A DNA stretch of 64,000 nucleotides from contig JAUCEF010000005.1 of NCBI GenBank assembly GCA_033558025.1, positions 1,860,001-1,924,000 of the forward strand, written 5' to 3'. The notes under the pieces were generated by a model that worked only from the letters and a program-made list of their open reading frames with translations, was not told the DNA's origin and ran no database searches. This document shows, piece after piece, positions 52,204 through 63,425 of the stretch. Within the stretch, counting starts at the first letter, position 1; the number at the start of each line of letters is the position of its first letter. The position numbers and the translations under genes are program-made. The DNA comes from Phytophthora sp. 'mugwort' (lineage: Eukaryota; Oomycota; Peronosporomycetes; Peronosporales; Peronosporaceae).

Positions 52204-54627
52204 TCAAATGAAAACCATTTTGTAGTCACCGCAGCCGGCTTGGTCCTTGTACTTCTCGAACATTTCACGAAGCACGGCGAAATACTTGGCGTGAACCTTC
52301 TCGACGTCCTCTGGGGTAGGTTTCTTAATGTGTGGCACCTCCAAAGGCTCACCCACCACAATGGGAATGTGTATCTTGCGCGGAATTGGCAAGAATGCAC
52401 GACCGTAGGGGAAGTACGGGAAGGGGAACGCAAGCTTCTTGACGAACCAGCGCTGTAATATCGGGGCTTGAATGTTGTCCAGCATTTCACCTTCATTGAA
52501 GCTGAGAACGGGGACTAGCGGTACTCCGTGTTCAATAGCGAGCCGGATAAAACCTTTGTGATGCGTGTACACCCGTACCTCCTTCTGGCCGGACCGCTGC
52601 TCCAACATCTCAGTTTGACCGCCAGGTACAAGCAACACACTCTCTTTCTGCTGAAGCGTGTATGTGAAAGCCTGTCGGGTAACTTCACGTGATCCCAAAA
52701 ACTGAAGAATATCCCGAGCAAGAGGCAGCTCGTGCATGATGCTAGCCGTCAAAATGTGCGCGTAGAATTTCGGGAACAATTTACGCCATTGTGCATTGAA
52801 TTGAAGCCACATAACTGAGGTCGGTGTGATGCCGTGCGGGTGAAAGCTCAAAACATACTGTTTTTTTGGATCCAGGGGGGCCATCCGAATGATATCTCCA
52901 CTGAAATAACGCTTGACAGTCTCAATGAGAAAACTGTGGCCAGCAATCCAGTTAAGGCGCTGTCGACAACCCGTCTGATGTGGGTTACCACGATACGTGA
53001 ACTCGTAGCTGTAAGCTGCGATGGTGAGAAGCAGCACTGGCACAAAGGCCTCCAAGTCGTAAATATAATGCCGGTACGTGACTATCGCTGGAAGACAAGT
53101 TGAAAGAATCCGAGGCAGCATGTACTTGACGTGGTACCGGTTCACCTCTTTGCGCAGGCCGTTGCGTGAATCTCTTATATACATATGAGTCGCTATCGAG
53201 CGAGACATCATCATCGTGCTTTCTACAACCCACGTCATAAACCCATAGTAAAACACATCGGAAGGGCTTAAATTCGTCGTAAACGCGAATAGTATGAAAA
53301 TGAAAATATTCGGGATAAAATAAATGTTGGCCAAACCTCCAATAGCCATAACTCCAAGGCACTCATCAGCGAAACCACGCAGACGCTCATGAAAGCCCGT
53401 CAATTGGGAATGTTCACGTGACGACGTATCAGTAGACATTTCATCGTGCATTCTGGACGGGACAGCCAATTTCTCACAGTTTTTGGTCTCAGTAGTTGAA
53501 TTTTCGCCCTCCGCTTTTTTCATTGACAATTGGCCAGCATTTCGGAATACCAGCAACGACATCATCATACCAACTTCCGCTAAAACAAACAGTGATCCAG
53601 CAACAGCCATCGCACCGACGAACAACTCCAGCTCCACCACAACCAGCGAAAGCAGATACAACACTTGCAGCGCAGCCCCAGCTCCAAAGCACGTCCAAGA
53701 CACGATCTGAAACAGCACGAAGCGAGCGCCGCCCATGAATGGTTGGTAAAAACTCCACCCGTCTTTTGTCGACAGCACTCCACCCAGACCGTATGTGTTG
53801 AAAAGGGCCGTCACGAAGAGAGCCAACGACCCCAGACCAGTCGCCATGGGATACCCCACACTACTGCCCGACGGGTGCGGGAACACGCGCGTGTACTCGG
53901 ACGCCAGCGCCAGCAGCGTCGCGCCGACCAGCAACAACATGTTGTTAAAGTTGTTGAGCTGCACCACGAACCGGTCCTTTCGGCGCTGACGATTGCGGTC
54001 CCGACGCTTCTCGAGCGTCAATACGGACGAGATGATCAACACCTCAGCGATAAACGCCGCCACCGCCTGCACAGAACGACTACCGGGTCGGCAGAACGGC
54101 AGGTCACGCACGCTGTCGGAGCTGAAGCAGATGAGTTGCAGCGCCACGAAGAATCCGTACAACGTCCAGCCCACGCTCTGGTAGATGGCAAACATGTGAT
54201 TGCGACGGTATCGCCTCGCCAACTTGGTGAACAGCGACGACGTGGGCGATAGCGACAAGGCGGGCGAGTCCGGCGTCGGTGGTGGTACGGCCGCTGTGAT
54301 ACGGAGCATTCCTCTGGGGGCGTGCGAGATGGAGATCGGAAACCACGCGGCGGCACTTGTGGCGGGGACGGCCAGCAGCAGCGCCCACTGAGTTGCAGCG
54401 TGTGTGTCGCTCTGCAATACGTCGGCCAGCAGGAAACTTGGATGATGGTGCGTGAGCTCTACCAGCACATAAAGTGTGAAGGCAGCGAAGGAGGTCACGG
54501 CCATGGTGAGCAGGAATATGCTGCGTGAATTCATTCGTTCGACGGGGAAGGTGGTGAACGCGACATCGTCGTCTTGTATGACACGAGTAGGAAGTGCCTT
54601 GGGCTTGCGGTGTTTTATCGTCGGCAT
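52204..54627 (-). CDS. DGAT2/MOGAT-like acyltransferase with long polytopic N-terminus (807 aa)
   Basis: This is a single exon. I use the ATG at 54627 because the frame upstream lacks ATG. The C-terminal 250 residues are a diacylglycerol O-acyltransferase 2-type domain. It has HPHG at 596-599 (SFHPHGITPTS), VPGGQTEMLE, FIRLAIEHGVPLVPV with FNEGE, and PIVVGEPLEVP, ending KMVFI. This family makes triacylglycerol or related esters in the ER. The N-terminal 590 residues are unusual: about ten or eleven hydrophobic segments (for example FVLFQIVSWTCFGAGAALQV and LANIYFIPNIFIFILFAF) with a polar Ser/Thr/Glu loop between. Ordinary DGAT2 has only a short membrane hairpin. The acyl acceptor is unknown. 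Confidence 0.88.
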   Translation of the reverse strand: MPTIKHRKPKALPTRVIQDDDVAFTTFPVERMNSRSIFLLTMAVTSFAAFTLYVLVELTHHHPSFLLADVLQSDTHAATQWALLLAVPATSAAAWFPISISHAPRGMLRITAAVPPPTPDSPALSLSPTSSLFTKLARRYRRNHMFAIYQSVGWTLYGFFVALQLICFSSDSVRDLPFCRPGSRSVQAVAAFIAEVLIISSVLTLEKRRDRNRQRRKDRFVVQLNNFNNMLLLVGATLLALASEYTRVFPHPSGSSVGYPMATGLGSLALFVTALFNTYGLGGVLSTKDGWSFYQPFMGGARFVLFQIVSWTCFGAGAALQVLYLLSLVVVELELFVGAMAVAGSLFVLAEVGMMMSLLVFRNAGQLSMKKAEGENSTTETKNCEKLAVPSRMHDEMSTDTSSREHSQLTGFHERLRGFADECLGVMAIGGLANIYFIPNIFIFILFAFTTNLSPSDVFYYGFMTWVVESTMMMSRSIATHMYIRDSRNGLRKEVNRYHVKYMLPRILSTCLPAIVTYRHYIYDLEAFVPVLLLTIAAYSYEFTYRGNPHQTGCRQRLNWIAGHSFLIETVKRYFSGDIIRMAPLDPKKQYVLSFHPHGITPTSVMWLQFNAQWRKLFPKFYAHILTASIMHELPLARDILQFLGSREVTRQAFTYTLQQKESVLLVPGGQTEMLEQRSGQKEVRVYTHHKGFIRLAIEHGVPLVPVLSFNEGEMLDNIQAPILQRWFVKKLAFPFPYFPYGRAFLPIPRKIHIPIVVGEPLEVPHIKKPTPEDVEKVHAKYFAVLREMFEKYKDQAGCGDYKMVFI

Positions 54628-56463
54628 GGGCTTCTTCCACCGAAGAACTCTTCTTGACTTGTGCGCTGGACTGCAACTACAGCACGAAATGTAACTAGTG
54701 TGGGTTCGCAAATGGTGTGGGCGCGTAAATAACACGGGCCACACACTTTGTTCTCCCCGAGCGAGGCCCCACCAACCCACAGTAATTGCAGACGCTCTGC
54801 AGAAGATTCTGTCTCACTCTCATTCGGAAAATATACCGTAGTAAAAGCGAAAGGACGATAGGATGGCAAGTACGTACAGTGGCTGCGGAGAAGACACAAC
54901 GAGTGTCTCCCATTCGTGTAACCTTTGTGAAAACAGGAATCATCCGTTCTGCGGTGAGCCTGTGGAGGAGAAGCAAGGTGGGCATGTCCGGTGTGAGTGT
55001 GCCAGGATCTACGGTTGCGCTGAAGAGTGGGCCAGTCCTCATACTAACCCCGAAACAGCAAAAACAAAGCAAAATGGAAACCTTTCTTCGGCCTCCTCAT
55101 TACCTTAATGTCAACCCTGAACGTGGCGTCCAATCGGTCGGGAAGTGCTTGTCCCAGCCCGAGTCTGGTCGCGATTGCGCCACACTGGCGGAAGGCTGAT
55201 GCCAAAACTCGCCACCGCAGCTTGCGAAGGTGGGAGTCCACGCGAGATGACTCCACCACCTTCCGAATCAATCTAGTCGATGATCTGCTGCTTCAGGTGG
55301 ATCTCGACGCTTTTGCGTTGAGCTGGCTTGGAAATTGGAGACCGATGTCGGCTAAAAGTCCCATAGTAGCTGGGGCGAGCGCTGGCGTTTTGGGTGGCTC
55401 AGATGAAACATAACACTACCAATCTCTAGCGAAGTCCAACTGCTTCACGAATTCGTGTTTAGTGAGGTCTGGGATTTTCTCGAAGCCATGGATTGCCGTG
55501 GCGTTTTCATAGGACATTGTATTTTATCGCTTATCTTTTAGTATACCGTCTTTTGCCAACCACTCAACTGGATCGGGCATCGAAGGTTGTCCAGTCACCC
55601 ATTCTTGAGGATACCGAATTATGGTGCTAAATGGCGATCCGCTAGCACCTGTTGAGACTAAACGTGTCACCAGATTCGTCACTAATCGACCGAACTTCGG
55701 TGAAACACGACAGGGACCGAGCCTAAGTTCGCTGGCAGTGGTCCCAGTAGACATCTCGCCGGCATCCAAGGTGCGTGACGGCATGTGGGCCACCAGCCGA
55801 CCCTGGACGATGCAGCTGTTTGCACCTCCTGAGCTGAGTAGTGAAGAAGAGAGAACGAATGCACAAGAGCTGCGGATGGAGATGAAGCACAACAATGGCC
55901 TCAGCACTCTGTGGAAAACTGGGGATTGGAGGTGTCCTTTAAGGGCTGAGTGCGGCAAGCTATGGCACGCCGAAAACGACAGCGAGTGGGACTACGCGAC
56001 GCCTGTCAGCCTGCCGCTATTTTTAGCTACCTCTCCGCTCTACCTGGCTTTGGTAATCGAAGCGAGGCGAAAGGAGATGGGGGACCTTACGAGGCTGGTG
56101 CAGAATACGAGGAAAACAGCGACGGGCTGAATGCAACTGCCGCCACAAACTGCCAGTCAAATCCCCAGGCGGATATAGAGCGTATAGACACTGCAGGATT
56201 GGCCAATCAAATGAACTCCTTCAGTTGTGTTATCAAAGCATATCAAGCTCCTAGCGGGCTAATTTCAAGCCATTCAGTCGGTAAATGGAGGCAGCTATCG
56301 AGGACGCTGAAGACAGAAGCACGGAAGCGGAAGTCGATGTGCTTCAGCATGCGCAGTTCGCTGCTGTTGAAGCGCTGATCTCAGCGGTGGGAAGAGGCGC
56401 CTCAAGCACTGCACCTTTAAGTAAAAGAGGGAGTATTGCGTGCGACTGAGGGTATGAGGCAGC
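54628..56463. other. Gene-poor region, fragmentary open frames only
   Basis: The first 250 bp are probably the promoter of the acyltransferase gene. Beyond that, open frames on both strands overlap (for example 55621-56130 + and 55524-55958 -), none with a motif I recognise. The minus-strand reading around 55560-55620 (EWVTGQPSMPDPVEWLAKDG) looks protein-like and may be a transposon-derived or degraded gene piece. Confidence 0.4.
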
Positions 56464-56481
56464 GTGAGGCAGATTGCACGC

Positions 56482-57690
56482 ATGGAGTCCAGCGGGGGAT
56501 CATTAATGATTGACGCAAAGCCGAAGGAGAACATTTCTGCATTTGAAGGAAACGAAAAGACACTCTCAAGAGCGCGAGGGAGACCTGAGAGCGTGCCGTT
56601 CGGCATTGATCTTATCACCTACATGAAGGATACTCATCGAGACTGCTTCCGGTTAACAACACGCTCCATGGCCGGCTTCGTGCGTGAGAACTACTCGAAT
56701 TTGCTGAAAGGGTATGTCGAAGACAAGAAGGATGCTAACACAGCTTACGAATCACTCCTTCGGCCGCTAAGACGATTCCCATACCGCCATGGCTTCGCCC
56801 AGCGTATGCCCAGCGGATTAAAGGTTATATGCTGTATAACTGTGCTTTATGCTATCTATTAGTGTTTTATCCTGCTAAACTGAAACATGGTGCTCTTTAT
56901 CTGTGTACTAGGAAACAATTGCTGACCTTCAAGAAATGCAAGAGGGGTTTGCAGTGGAGTTCAAGGAGCGATCGGTTCATATATTGCTAGTGCTATCTAC
57001 AACACTGATGAGACAGGATATACTATGACATGCCCCCATCAAAACTCCTCTCATCGAAAGGCAAGGCGGCGCCAACTACGGCCCAACCCCCAAAGCGCTC
57101 GGCAGGGATGACGGCGGTTTGCACGATATGTGCTGATGATACGAATTTACCACTTCTTTTCATTTTGAGAGGGGCGCCCAATGGCACATTGAACATGAAG
57201 AACTCCCGGCCTATCCGGAAGGTAGAATATTTTTATAGGAGATCGAATTTAAAGTGCTAAGTTGTAGTGTTGTAATGTGTATACAGGGTATTTCAGAAAA
57301 AGGCTTGGATGGACTCTCGCGTATGGGCTTTCTACCTGCGCTCACTCCTGCACTACCATATTTCTGAACCCTATGTCCTCCTCGTGGACAACCTGGAGTG
57401 TCACGTGTCGAAAGCCTCGGAGGATATTGCAGGCGAGCTGGTGCAGCCCCTGCCAAACAATTCCCCACCTCGGTCTGTCAGTCATTAAACGATGGAATCA
57501 TGGGCCCCTTAAAGGCAAAGTTGAGGGCTTTATGGCTGGAGGAAAAGGGCAAGGCCAATGACAGCACGCGAGAAGAGGGTGGCCATCATTAACGAACTAC
57601 CAAGGCGTGGGAATCGATCAACACGAACACCGTCACGAAAGTGTTTAATAAAGCGCTCCAACCGAACTTTTAGCTGCAAAATATAGCTGC
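56482..57690 (+). pseudogene. Pogo/Tigger-like (DDE_1) transposase pseudogene
   Basis: Pieces in different frames follow the order of a DDE-superfamily transposase with a CENP-B/pogo-type layout. The N-terminal part runs from the ATG at 56482 and includes RFPYRHGFAQRMPSGLK. A likely intron (56823-56911, AAG|GT...TAG|GAA) is followed by ETIADLQEMQEGF. The first catalytic Asp is in YNTDETG near 56998, the second in LLVDNLECHVS at about 57379, and the third in the NDGIMGPLKAKL segment near 57490. Stops and frameshifts interrupt the frame at least three times. No terminal inverted repeats were found. It is inactive as read. Confidence 0.7.
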
Positions 57691-60041
57691 CTCCATTTGT
57701 TGCACTAAAAACGGGATTTGTCAAGTCTAAAATGTAGGTATTTTGTCCAATAGTATAGGTTTGGATCAGCTTTGTGCTTTCCCGTTTAATATCGGATTAA
57801 CATTGTGGACGTGGTAGTTGCATTCTGTCCGTCACTGCGCATCAAAGACCTAATGGATATAACGTGGAGGCGGCCTGGGGAGGCAGTGTGTAGAGCAACC
57901 CATCACCAGATATCGATGTCCAGTGGAGTAACGACGTTTTTCAGAGAGGTGTGTCTGTGTCTGTTGGCCAACTATCCTGAGCTAGCGTTCCAAGCTCCGG
58001 AGGTCGACCTGCTGCAAGGCCACCATAGCCTGGAAAACCCCACCACATTTTTACACTGGAAGATGGGACGAACGAGGGGCTGCGTCACACGTGGGGAGCA
58101 AACGCGACGGGCTTGGAGTGGAACCGCAAACGCGACGCTGGGCAGCAACCACGGGTGAGGGGTTATCCACACCAACCCCCCGGACGGGGTTTTTGTGTGG
58201 ATAACCCCTCACCCATGGTTGCACCGTATGCAACCAGTCTGGGCTGGGTAAAGACGATGGCAACAGTCACGGAGGCATTACAAAATCAATTAAAATCGAA
58301 GAGAGGGGCGACAGCAATCGAGGAAGCTCGACGAAAGAGAAGGTATCTCCCCAACATGATACGCGCGGCACGGGTGGCAGATAGAGAAGGACTAGAAACG
58401 AAGGTATCCGGGGGTGGCGGCGGCGTTGGAAAAGCTGACATGGAAGTGAGTACACTATGAAAGGGGTACCTCCTAACCCAACACAAATCTGCAGAAACCG
58501 AAACAAAAACAAAAACAACATAGTTTGCAGAACCTAAAACTTAAAAAAGCATAACTGGCTCCGACTGTGGGGGGGGGGGACTCACTGAAATTTCGGTGCC
58601 CAGCGGGTAGGTGCACGAACAGCAACACGGAGGAGTCGCTGGACAATGTATGGGAATGCCAGACGCGGCGGCTCACTGAGATGTACTATTGAGGAGGTGG
58701 GGAACACGAACCGGTGCACAAGGGCCGAGGGGCTCGACGGCAGGATGCGACCACAAACATATTCAGCTGCGCCTTGGCGGCCGCGCCGCGCTGCTTGTGG
58801 AAAAAGGGCTCCCAGTCGCAGCTGGAAATGGGGGAATCCATGCATACTGTAGCTCGGGAGATATGGCCGTGGTATGTACAGCCAGAATCACTGCTATTTG
58901 GAGGTGGGACGTGGATCGACTGTATCCAGATGGACGAATAGCGCGAACGCTGGGCGATACCACAAAGGGGCTCCTCAGCAAGCTAGAAGAAGACTTAAAG
59001 TAATGTCGAACGGTCTTTACCCGTTGACGAACAGGTCGGCCCAGCTGATACAGATGGCCGACTGGGCGATCCAGAGATGGTAATAGGGGATATACTGCCT
59101 TGGGTAATGCGGGCAGATGATTCAATTCGAGTCGGAATTTTTGGTGGGTGATCGAGAGAGAATCCAGGCCCGGGCGGCGTAAAGGCCGTCGATAGACACC
59201 GCTTTGGACATCAATAATATACAGGATGGCATCAATAGACACCCCGGCTTTGCTGTCAACAAAGCCACTGCGGATTCCCCACCACCGCGGCTGCAGAAGG
59301 GACGATGCAAGAACGAGGGCTAGCCTTGATGGAGAAGACGCCGATGGACGTGCTGGTGCCACTTAAGGTCAGAGCGTGCTGTATAAGCCGAGCATGGGCC
59401 CAGGTCCAGTTCTGACACGTGGCCGTCATGTTGTGCGGCGACGAGCGCTCGAGCGACAGGAGGACACGGTGGCTCAAGGGCGCGTCGCTGGAAGCAGGGC
59501 CACCTTGTCGGGCATGAGGCGGCGGATGAAGGCGGCGACGTCGTCGACGCAATGGTGGCCAAAGCTGTGCTTCTTCCTGAACGATGTGCTTAGGAGTGTT
59601 CATCGTGCACGAGTAGAATGCGTGAAGGCCGTGGAGGAGGCAGGTGACGGAGGTGAAGAAGCCCAAGATGAAGAAGCACCGCAAGCCAACGTGCGGTTCA
59701 AGTGTGAACATGACCGAGGATACCCACGGAGAAGACCGGAGGGACCATCGAGACGGTTGAGACGATCGAAGTCAAGCCCGAGGAAACAGCGGAAGTGACC
59801 ACGGAGAAGTCCGACGAGGTGACGCCCAAACGCGAGGTATTCGACGGAGACGTCGGAGGTGACGTGGGCACAGTCAAGGAGATATCGACCACAAGGACGT
59901 ATTTGATGGAGACTTCGGAGGTCGTCGAGGAGGCCGAGATGAAGAAGCGCAGCGAGCTGACACGCACGCCCGACTTCCCTTGAGCTGTAGGCAATGAGCT
60001 TTTCATTTTCGACGCGTACGAAAGCGTACACTCTCCAATTT
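57691..60041. other. Relic DNA with unrecognised short frames
   Basis: Short open frames occur (57805-58158, 58262-58460 and 59795-59983 on +, 59256-59711 on -), but none has a recognisable domain. A plus-strand reading around 59740-59983 is Glu/Thr/Val-rich (ETAEVTTEKSDEVTPKRE) and may be the end of a degraded protein gene. Ten consecutive G lie near 58570. Confidence 0.4.
58153..58214. repeat. 62-bp inverted repeat (20-bp perfect arms)
   Basis: GGGTGAGGGGTTATCCACAC (58153-58172) is the exact reverse complement of 58195-58214. The 22-nt centre itself contains AACCCC...GGGGTT, so a long hairpin can form. This is typical of a small fold-back element or the ends of a miniature transposon. No flanking duplication was identified. 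Confidence 0.85.
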
Positions 60042-61155
60042 TTACGAATCAGTAGCATCGAGAAGTTTCTGGCGTAGCCGTCTGCGATCCTTGTCTGCTG
60101 GCTCGGTGTTGTAGCCCCCTCTAACAGATTGTGTCAAGTACTGCGGAACAGTTATCGACTCCGTCTCCAAGCTCGCCTTCAGTTTAATAATTCCATCACG
60201 CAGTTTCTGCAAGTAATGCAGCACAAACAAACCACAGTCAGCACCATTTCGCTGTTGTGGTTTTGTTTCCAGTGTGCTGCAACTCCACGTGCACGTATCC
60301 AAATATCTGCATCCTTTTTGCGTCTTGAAGCAAAAAACACTTGACCTTCTCGAATATTATCGACGAATCGTGAGTGCCCCTCATACTGTTAATTGGTGAA
60401 GGCCAGTAGGTACATTCTGCATAGGATTTTCAACTATGAGAAGGCTGAAATGCTTTGCCATGTAGATAAACTATGACGACGTACGAATATCGAGAACACT
60501 TGAACTCTCCGGACATTGCAGGTTTCTTATATCTTATCGACAGTGCAATTGAGCGGAAGAGGTCCGTTCCGCAGATGCCCAGGAGACCAGGTGTATACTT
60601 CATGTAGCGATAGATAAAGTAGTCCATAGCTGTCTCTGTGAGCAATTTATTCGGCAACAGACTGTCCAGATCAAAAGGAAAGACACACATGTACTTCTCG
60701 CCATTCGACCACGTGACTACCGCGTCATTCTGCTTGGGGCGCCGCTTTCTAGGACTGCCTCTCGCTGGCGTGCGGGTCGAGGGGTCAACAGTTACATCAC
60801 CCTCGAACAAGCTGTCTCCAGAGTCACTTTTATCACTGCCTTCGGCACACGATGCCTCTGAGTCGCTGCTTTCAAAACAATCAACCGTGCTTGCATCGCT
60901 ACTTCGTTCATCATTATGACTGCTAGGGCACACATCACCACTGGATACGCATGCATCTCTCTGAGGACCAATATCATAGGAATAATGTTCAGTTTCATTG
61001 GCGTTATTGCCAGTCTCATCGATAGAACCATTTGCACCACGACCAGCACCACTTGCATCGTTTGCACCACGACCAGCACCACTTGAATCGCCACTTGCAG
61101 TAGTGGAGCGTGTGTGCGCTACAGAATACGAACTGATAAACCGATTTTTACCCAC
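60042..61155 (-). pseudogene. Ulp1-type (C48) cysteine protease relic, transposon-associated type
   Basis: The C-terminal catalytic part reads QQRNGADCGLFVLHYLQKLR (about 60240-60180), with the Gln-x(5)-Asp-Cys-Gly pattern of Ulp1/SENP proteases. Upstream, LLPNKLLTETAMDYFIYRYM fits the substrate-side region. A short intron (GTACGT at about 60486 to TTTCAG at 60442) restores a SLLIVENP stretch, the usual position after the active-site His. The central part is out of frame or interrupted, and the N-terminal half (60800-61155) is low-complexity Ser/Asp/Gly. No good ATG opens the frame. It may be a relic or a spliced gene that I could not resolve. Confidence 0.6.
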
Positions 61156-61244
61156 GACTTCTGGCTTTTGATGATCGAGTATTCCTGCGCAAATTCATGA
61201 AGGTTCTGACAATACAATAGCATATCGTGAAATGCACAGCTACC

Positions 61245-61520
61245 TCACACACGTAGGCTGTCGAAGTATTCAATCACTCTCCATTCGTAAGACTTCATTT
61301 TGCGCTTAGGTCCTATGCCTCTACCCTTCCTCCGCATGCCCTCAGAGCCAACGAGCGTATCCAAGCGATCCCAGCAAAGCTTCCTCCAGTCTCGCAGCGT
61401 CGATGCCTTCACCCCCAACTCACGCACCGCATTGGGTAGCGTCCAGTCTGGGTGATCCTTCCACTACTTCAGCAAGGCTATTTTCTCCTTCTCTGTTCTT
61501 TGACGCAGACGCACTTCGCC
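61245..61520 (-). pseudogene. Helix-turn-helix fragment, transposase-type DNA-binding domain
   Basis: The minus-strand reading WKDHPDWTLPNAVRELGVKA and then STLRDWRKLCWDRLDTL looks like a homeodomain-like HTH, as in pogo/CENP-B or Brinker-type transposon proteins. A basic GRGIGPKRKMKS and an EYFDSLR helix follow. An in-frame TAG near 61463 breaks it upstream, and no continuation with a catalytic domain is seen. Confidence 0.4.
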
Positions 61521-61620
61521 ATTGTCCCCGCCCCGCAAAAGCGAAATTTGAGCGCAAGCGGGAGCGCTCCAAGCCAACCGCAACTGTATCAGATATTCTC
61601 AGCCTCAGACATAGAAATGT

Positions 61621-61760
61621 GAATCCACGAGTTAATATAAATCTATAGCGGATTCGTAGTAACTCGTGCACGGGTTAATGTGAATCCACGAGCTATTACG
61701 AGTTAATATGAATCTGTCTTGGATTCGTATTAACTCGCGCACGGGTTAATGTGAATCCGC
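61621..61760. repeat. Short tandem/inverted repeat with GAGTTAATRTRAATC units
   Basis: Two units (61621-61681 and 61682-61751) share GAATCCACGAG, AGTTAATATRAATCT, GGATTCGTA, TAACTCG and GCACGGGTTAATGT. A partial third follows (GAATCCGCGAGTTAC). Within each unit, GAGTTAATAT...GGATTCGTAxTAACTC forms an imperfect hairpin. It resembles subterminal repeats of a DNA transposon. Confidence 0.7.
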
Positions 61761-62612
61761 GAGTTACTGTGGCTGAGAGACTCTCCGCTTTGGGTGTTGC
61801 ATTCTTCACGCGAAGTCAAAACAGAACGACAATCACCTCACTAGAGCACGTGTGCTAGAGTCAGTTAAAGGGAATCATGGTCGGAGCTGCGGCCAGATGC
61901 GATTGATATGACACAGTGTGCTTTGACTGTCTCCAGGATGCCGAAGGTGACGCTGCGCAGCAAAAAGCATAGCGGTTATGGGAATAGGCATAATGCACCG
62001 GGGTTCGATGCAGCGTCCAGAGAAACTGAACTTGATCTCGTAAGTATGCGCTATCGCCTGCTGGTGTTGTTCTGGTATTAGGACTGTCGTTGAGCTACGC
62101 ATACTTTGCGAAGCCGTGGAATCACACCACGAAGGAGACTGTGGCACCTTCCAAATATATAGGGACTTGAAAGCGCGGCAAGAACAGTGAATAGACTTCA
62201 AGAAGTAGGTTTCGCCACGGACCTGTATTGGGAGTAGCATAGTGACATTTCTAACTACACAAAATAAAGACCTGAGGCAGGTCCACCACATCGCAATGGT
62301 ATCGGAGTAAAGTCCAATGAACCCCCGCTGATGCTTCATGGGATAATATCTTCGAGGGTTTCTGCTACAAGCTGATACATTTGGCACACGTATTGAACGA
62401 TTAATTTTTTCGAATGAAGCATACGCTGCTGTCCCGATCTGTCTACAAACACATAAAGTGAAGCGGTGTCGACGCAATGTGATCGTGTTTAATTTGCAAG
62501 CTCTTGAAAATGCGTCTGTTTGCATTGATGTATCACAGCGCTGAAGGAGCTGAAGGAAACATTGCCAATTTGGTAAGGAAGTTCTATTCACTTTTACAAG
62601 GTAATCAAGTAA
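61761..62612. other. Relic DNA between repeat block and SWIM fragment
   Basis: A 238-codon open frame on the minus strand (62591-61875) has no recognisable motif and a Cys/Ser/Arg-rich composition unlike the real genes in this window. Neither strand gives a more convincing product. Confidence 0.35.
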
Positions 62613-63425
62613 CTACTGGATGTCTAGGGCTGAAGTAGCACGGGGCGGGAGGCCAACCTGCCGGTGAATAATGAGTTGTTCCTCAGGCTCTGGGTACTGG
62701 TCGGGTGCTGGGGGGTTGAAACAACCTGGATGCATTGATGTATCCGTCCCGGGGGACAACAACGATGCTATGTCGAACCTAGCACTGCTGGCAGGTGGAC
62801 TTTGCGCTGGCATCGCAGTGAACTGTTGGTTGACCCCATTCGTCGATGCAATGCAGGGAAAGGCGGCCGCTAAACCACCGTCACGAACGTGCTGAAGCTC
62901 CATCGTACCGACCGGAGATCTATTACAATCATTTGCAGACGCTTGATCGCAAATGTTTTCAATCGAAAAGTCGTGAAGAAAAGCCTGCACTGCCGAGCTC
63001 ACTAGTTCAAACGGCTCTGATAAATTATTGCCGGAATCAAACAAGCGTAGATCGCCATCTTGGCCCATCAGTGGGGTTTTGGGTGCAGTTTGTAATACCA
63101 ACCAAGCAGCATTTCGAGGACCGACCGGTCGAGATTGGCGAATCCGGCGGTCCTTGAACTTCATGTGCAGGCCACCAACGTCAGGCACATTAAGTCCAAA
63201 AGCCATCCGTCCACATATTACATGTGCACACGCGAGAAATTTGTGAAAATAGGCACATTCACACAGAAATGTGTTAGTGCGAACTGGCCACCCTCCCCTG
63301 GGCATGCCGACTTGGTGTGCTCTTCGGACTGACCGTTTACCCGCTGACCGGTAGAAAGAAGAGGCAGGAGTTTTCTCATCGTCCGTCAAGCTCTCAGGCG
63401 AAATAATTACTCCACCTGCATGCAC
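62613..63425 (-). pseudogene. SWIM-type zinc-finger fragment, probably from a MULE-type transposase
   Basis: The frame is open for 270 codons but has no ATG near its beginning. The first likely start would be the Met of MPRGGWPV. A SWIM finger C-x-C-x8-C-x-H is present as CECAYFHKFLACAHVI, preceded by GGWPVRTNTFL as in Mutator-like transposases and FAR1 proteins. About 200 residues of non-conserved sequence follow. The DDE catalytic part that should lie upstream is not visible in 63426-64000. It is a fragment, or the last exon of an element that is otherwise missing. Confidence 0.6.

Noticed and set aside
55524..56130. Overlapping open frames of about 144 and 169 codons on opposite strands
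   Set aside because: Neither shows a domain, and each lies largely over the other. At most one could be a decayed transposon piece, and I cannot choose.
61875..62591. 238-codon open frame on the minus strand
   Set aside because: It has no recognisable motif, an odd Cys/Arg/Ser composition and no supporting context. It is probably a chance frame in relic DNA.
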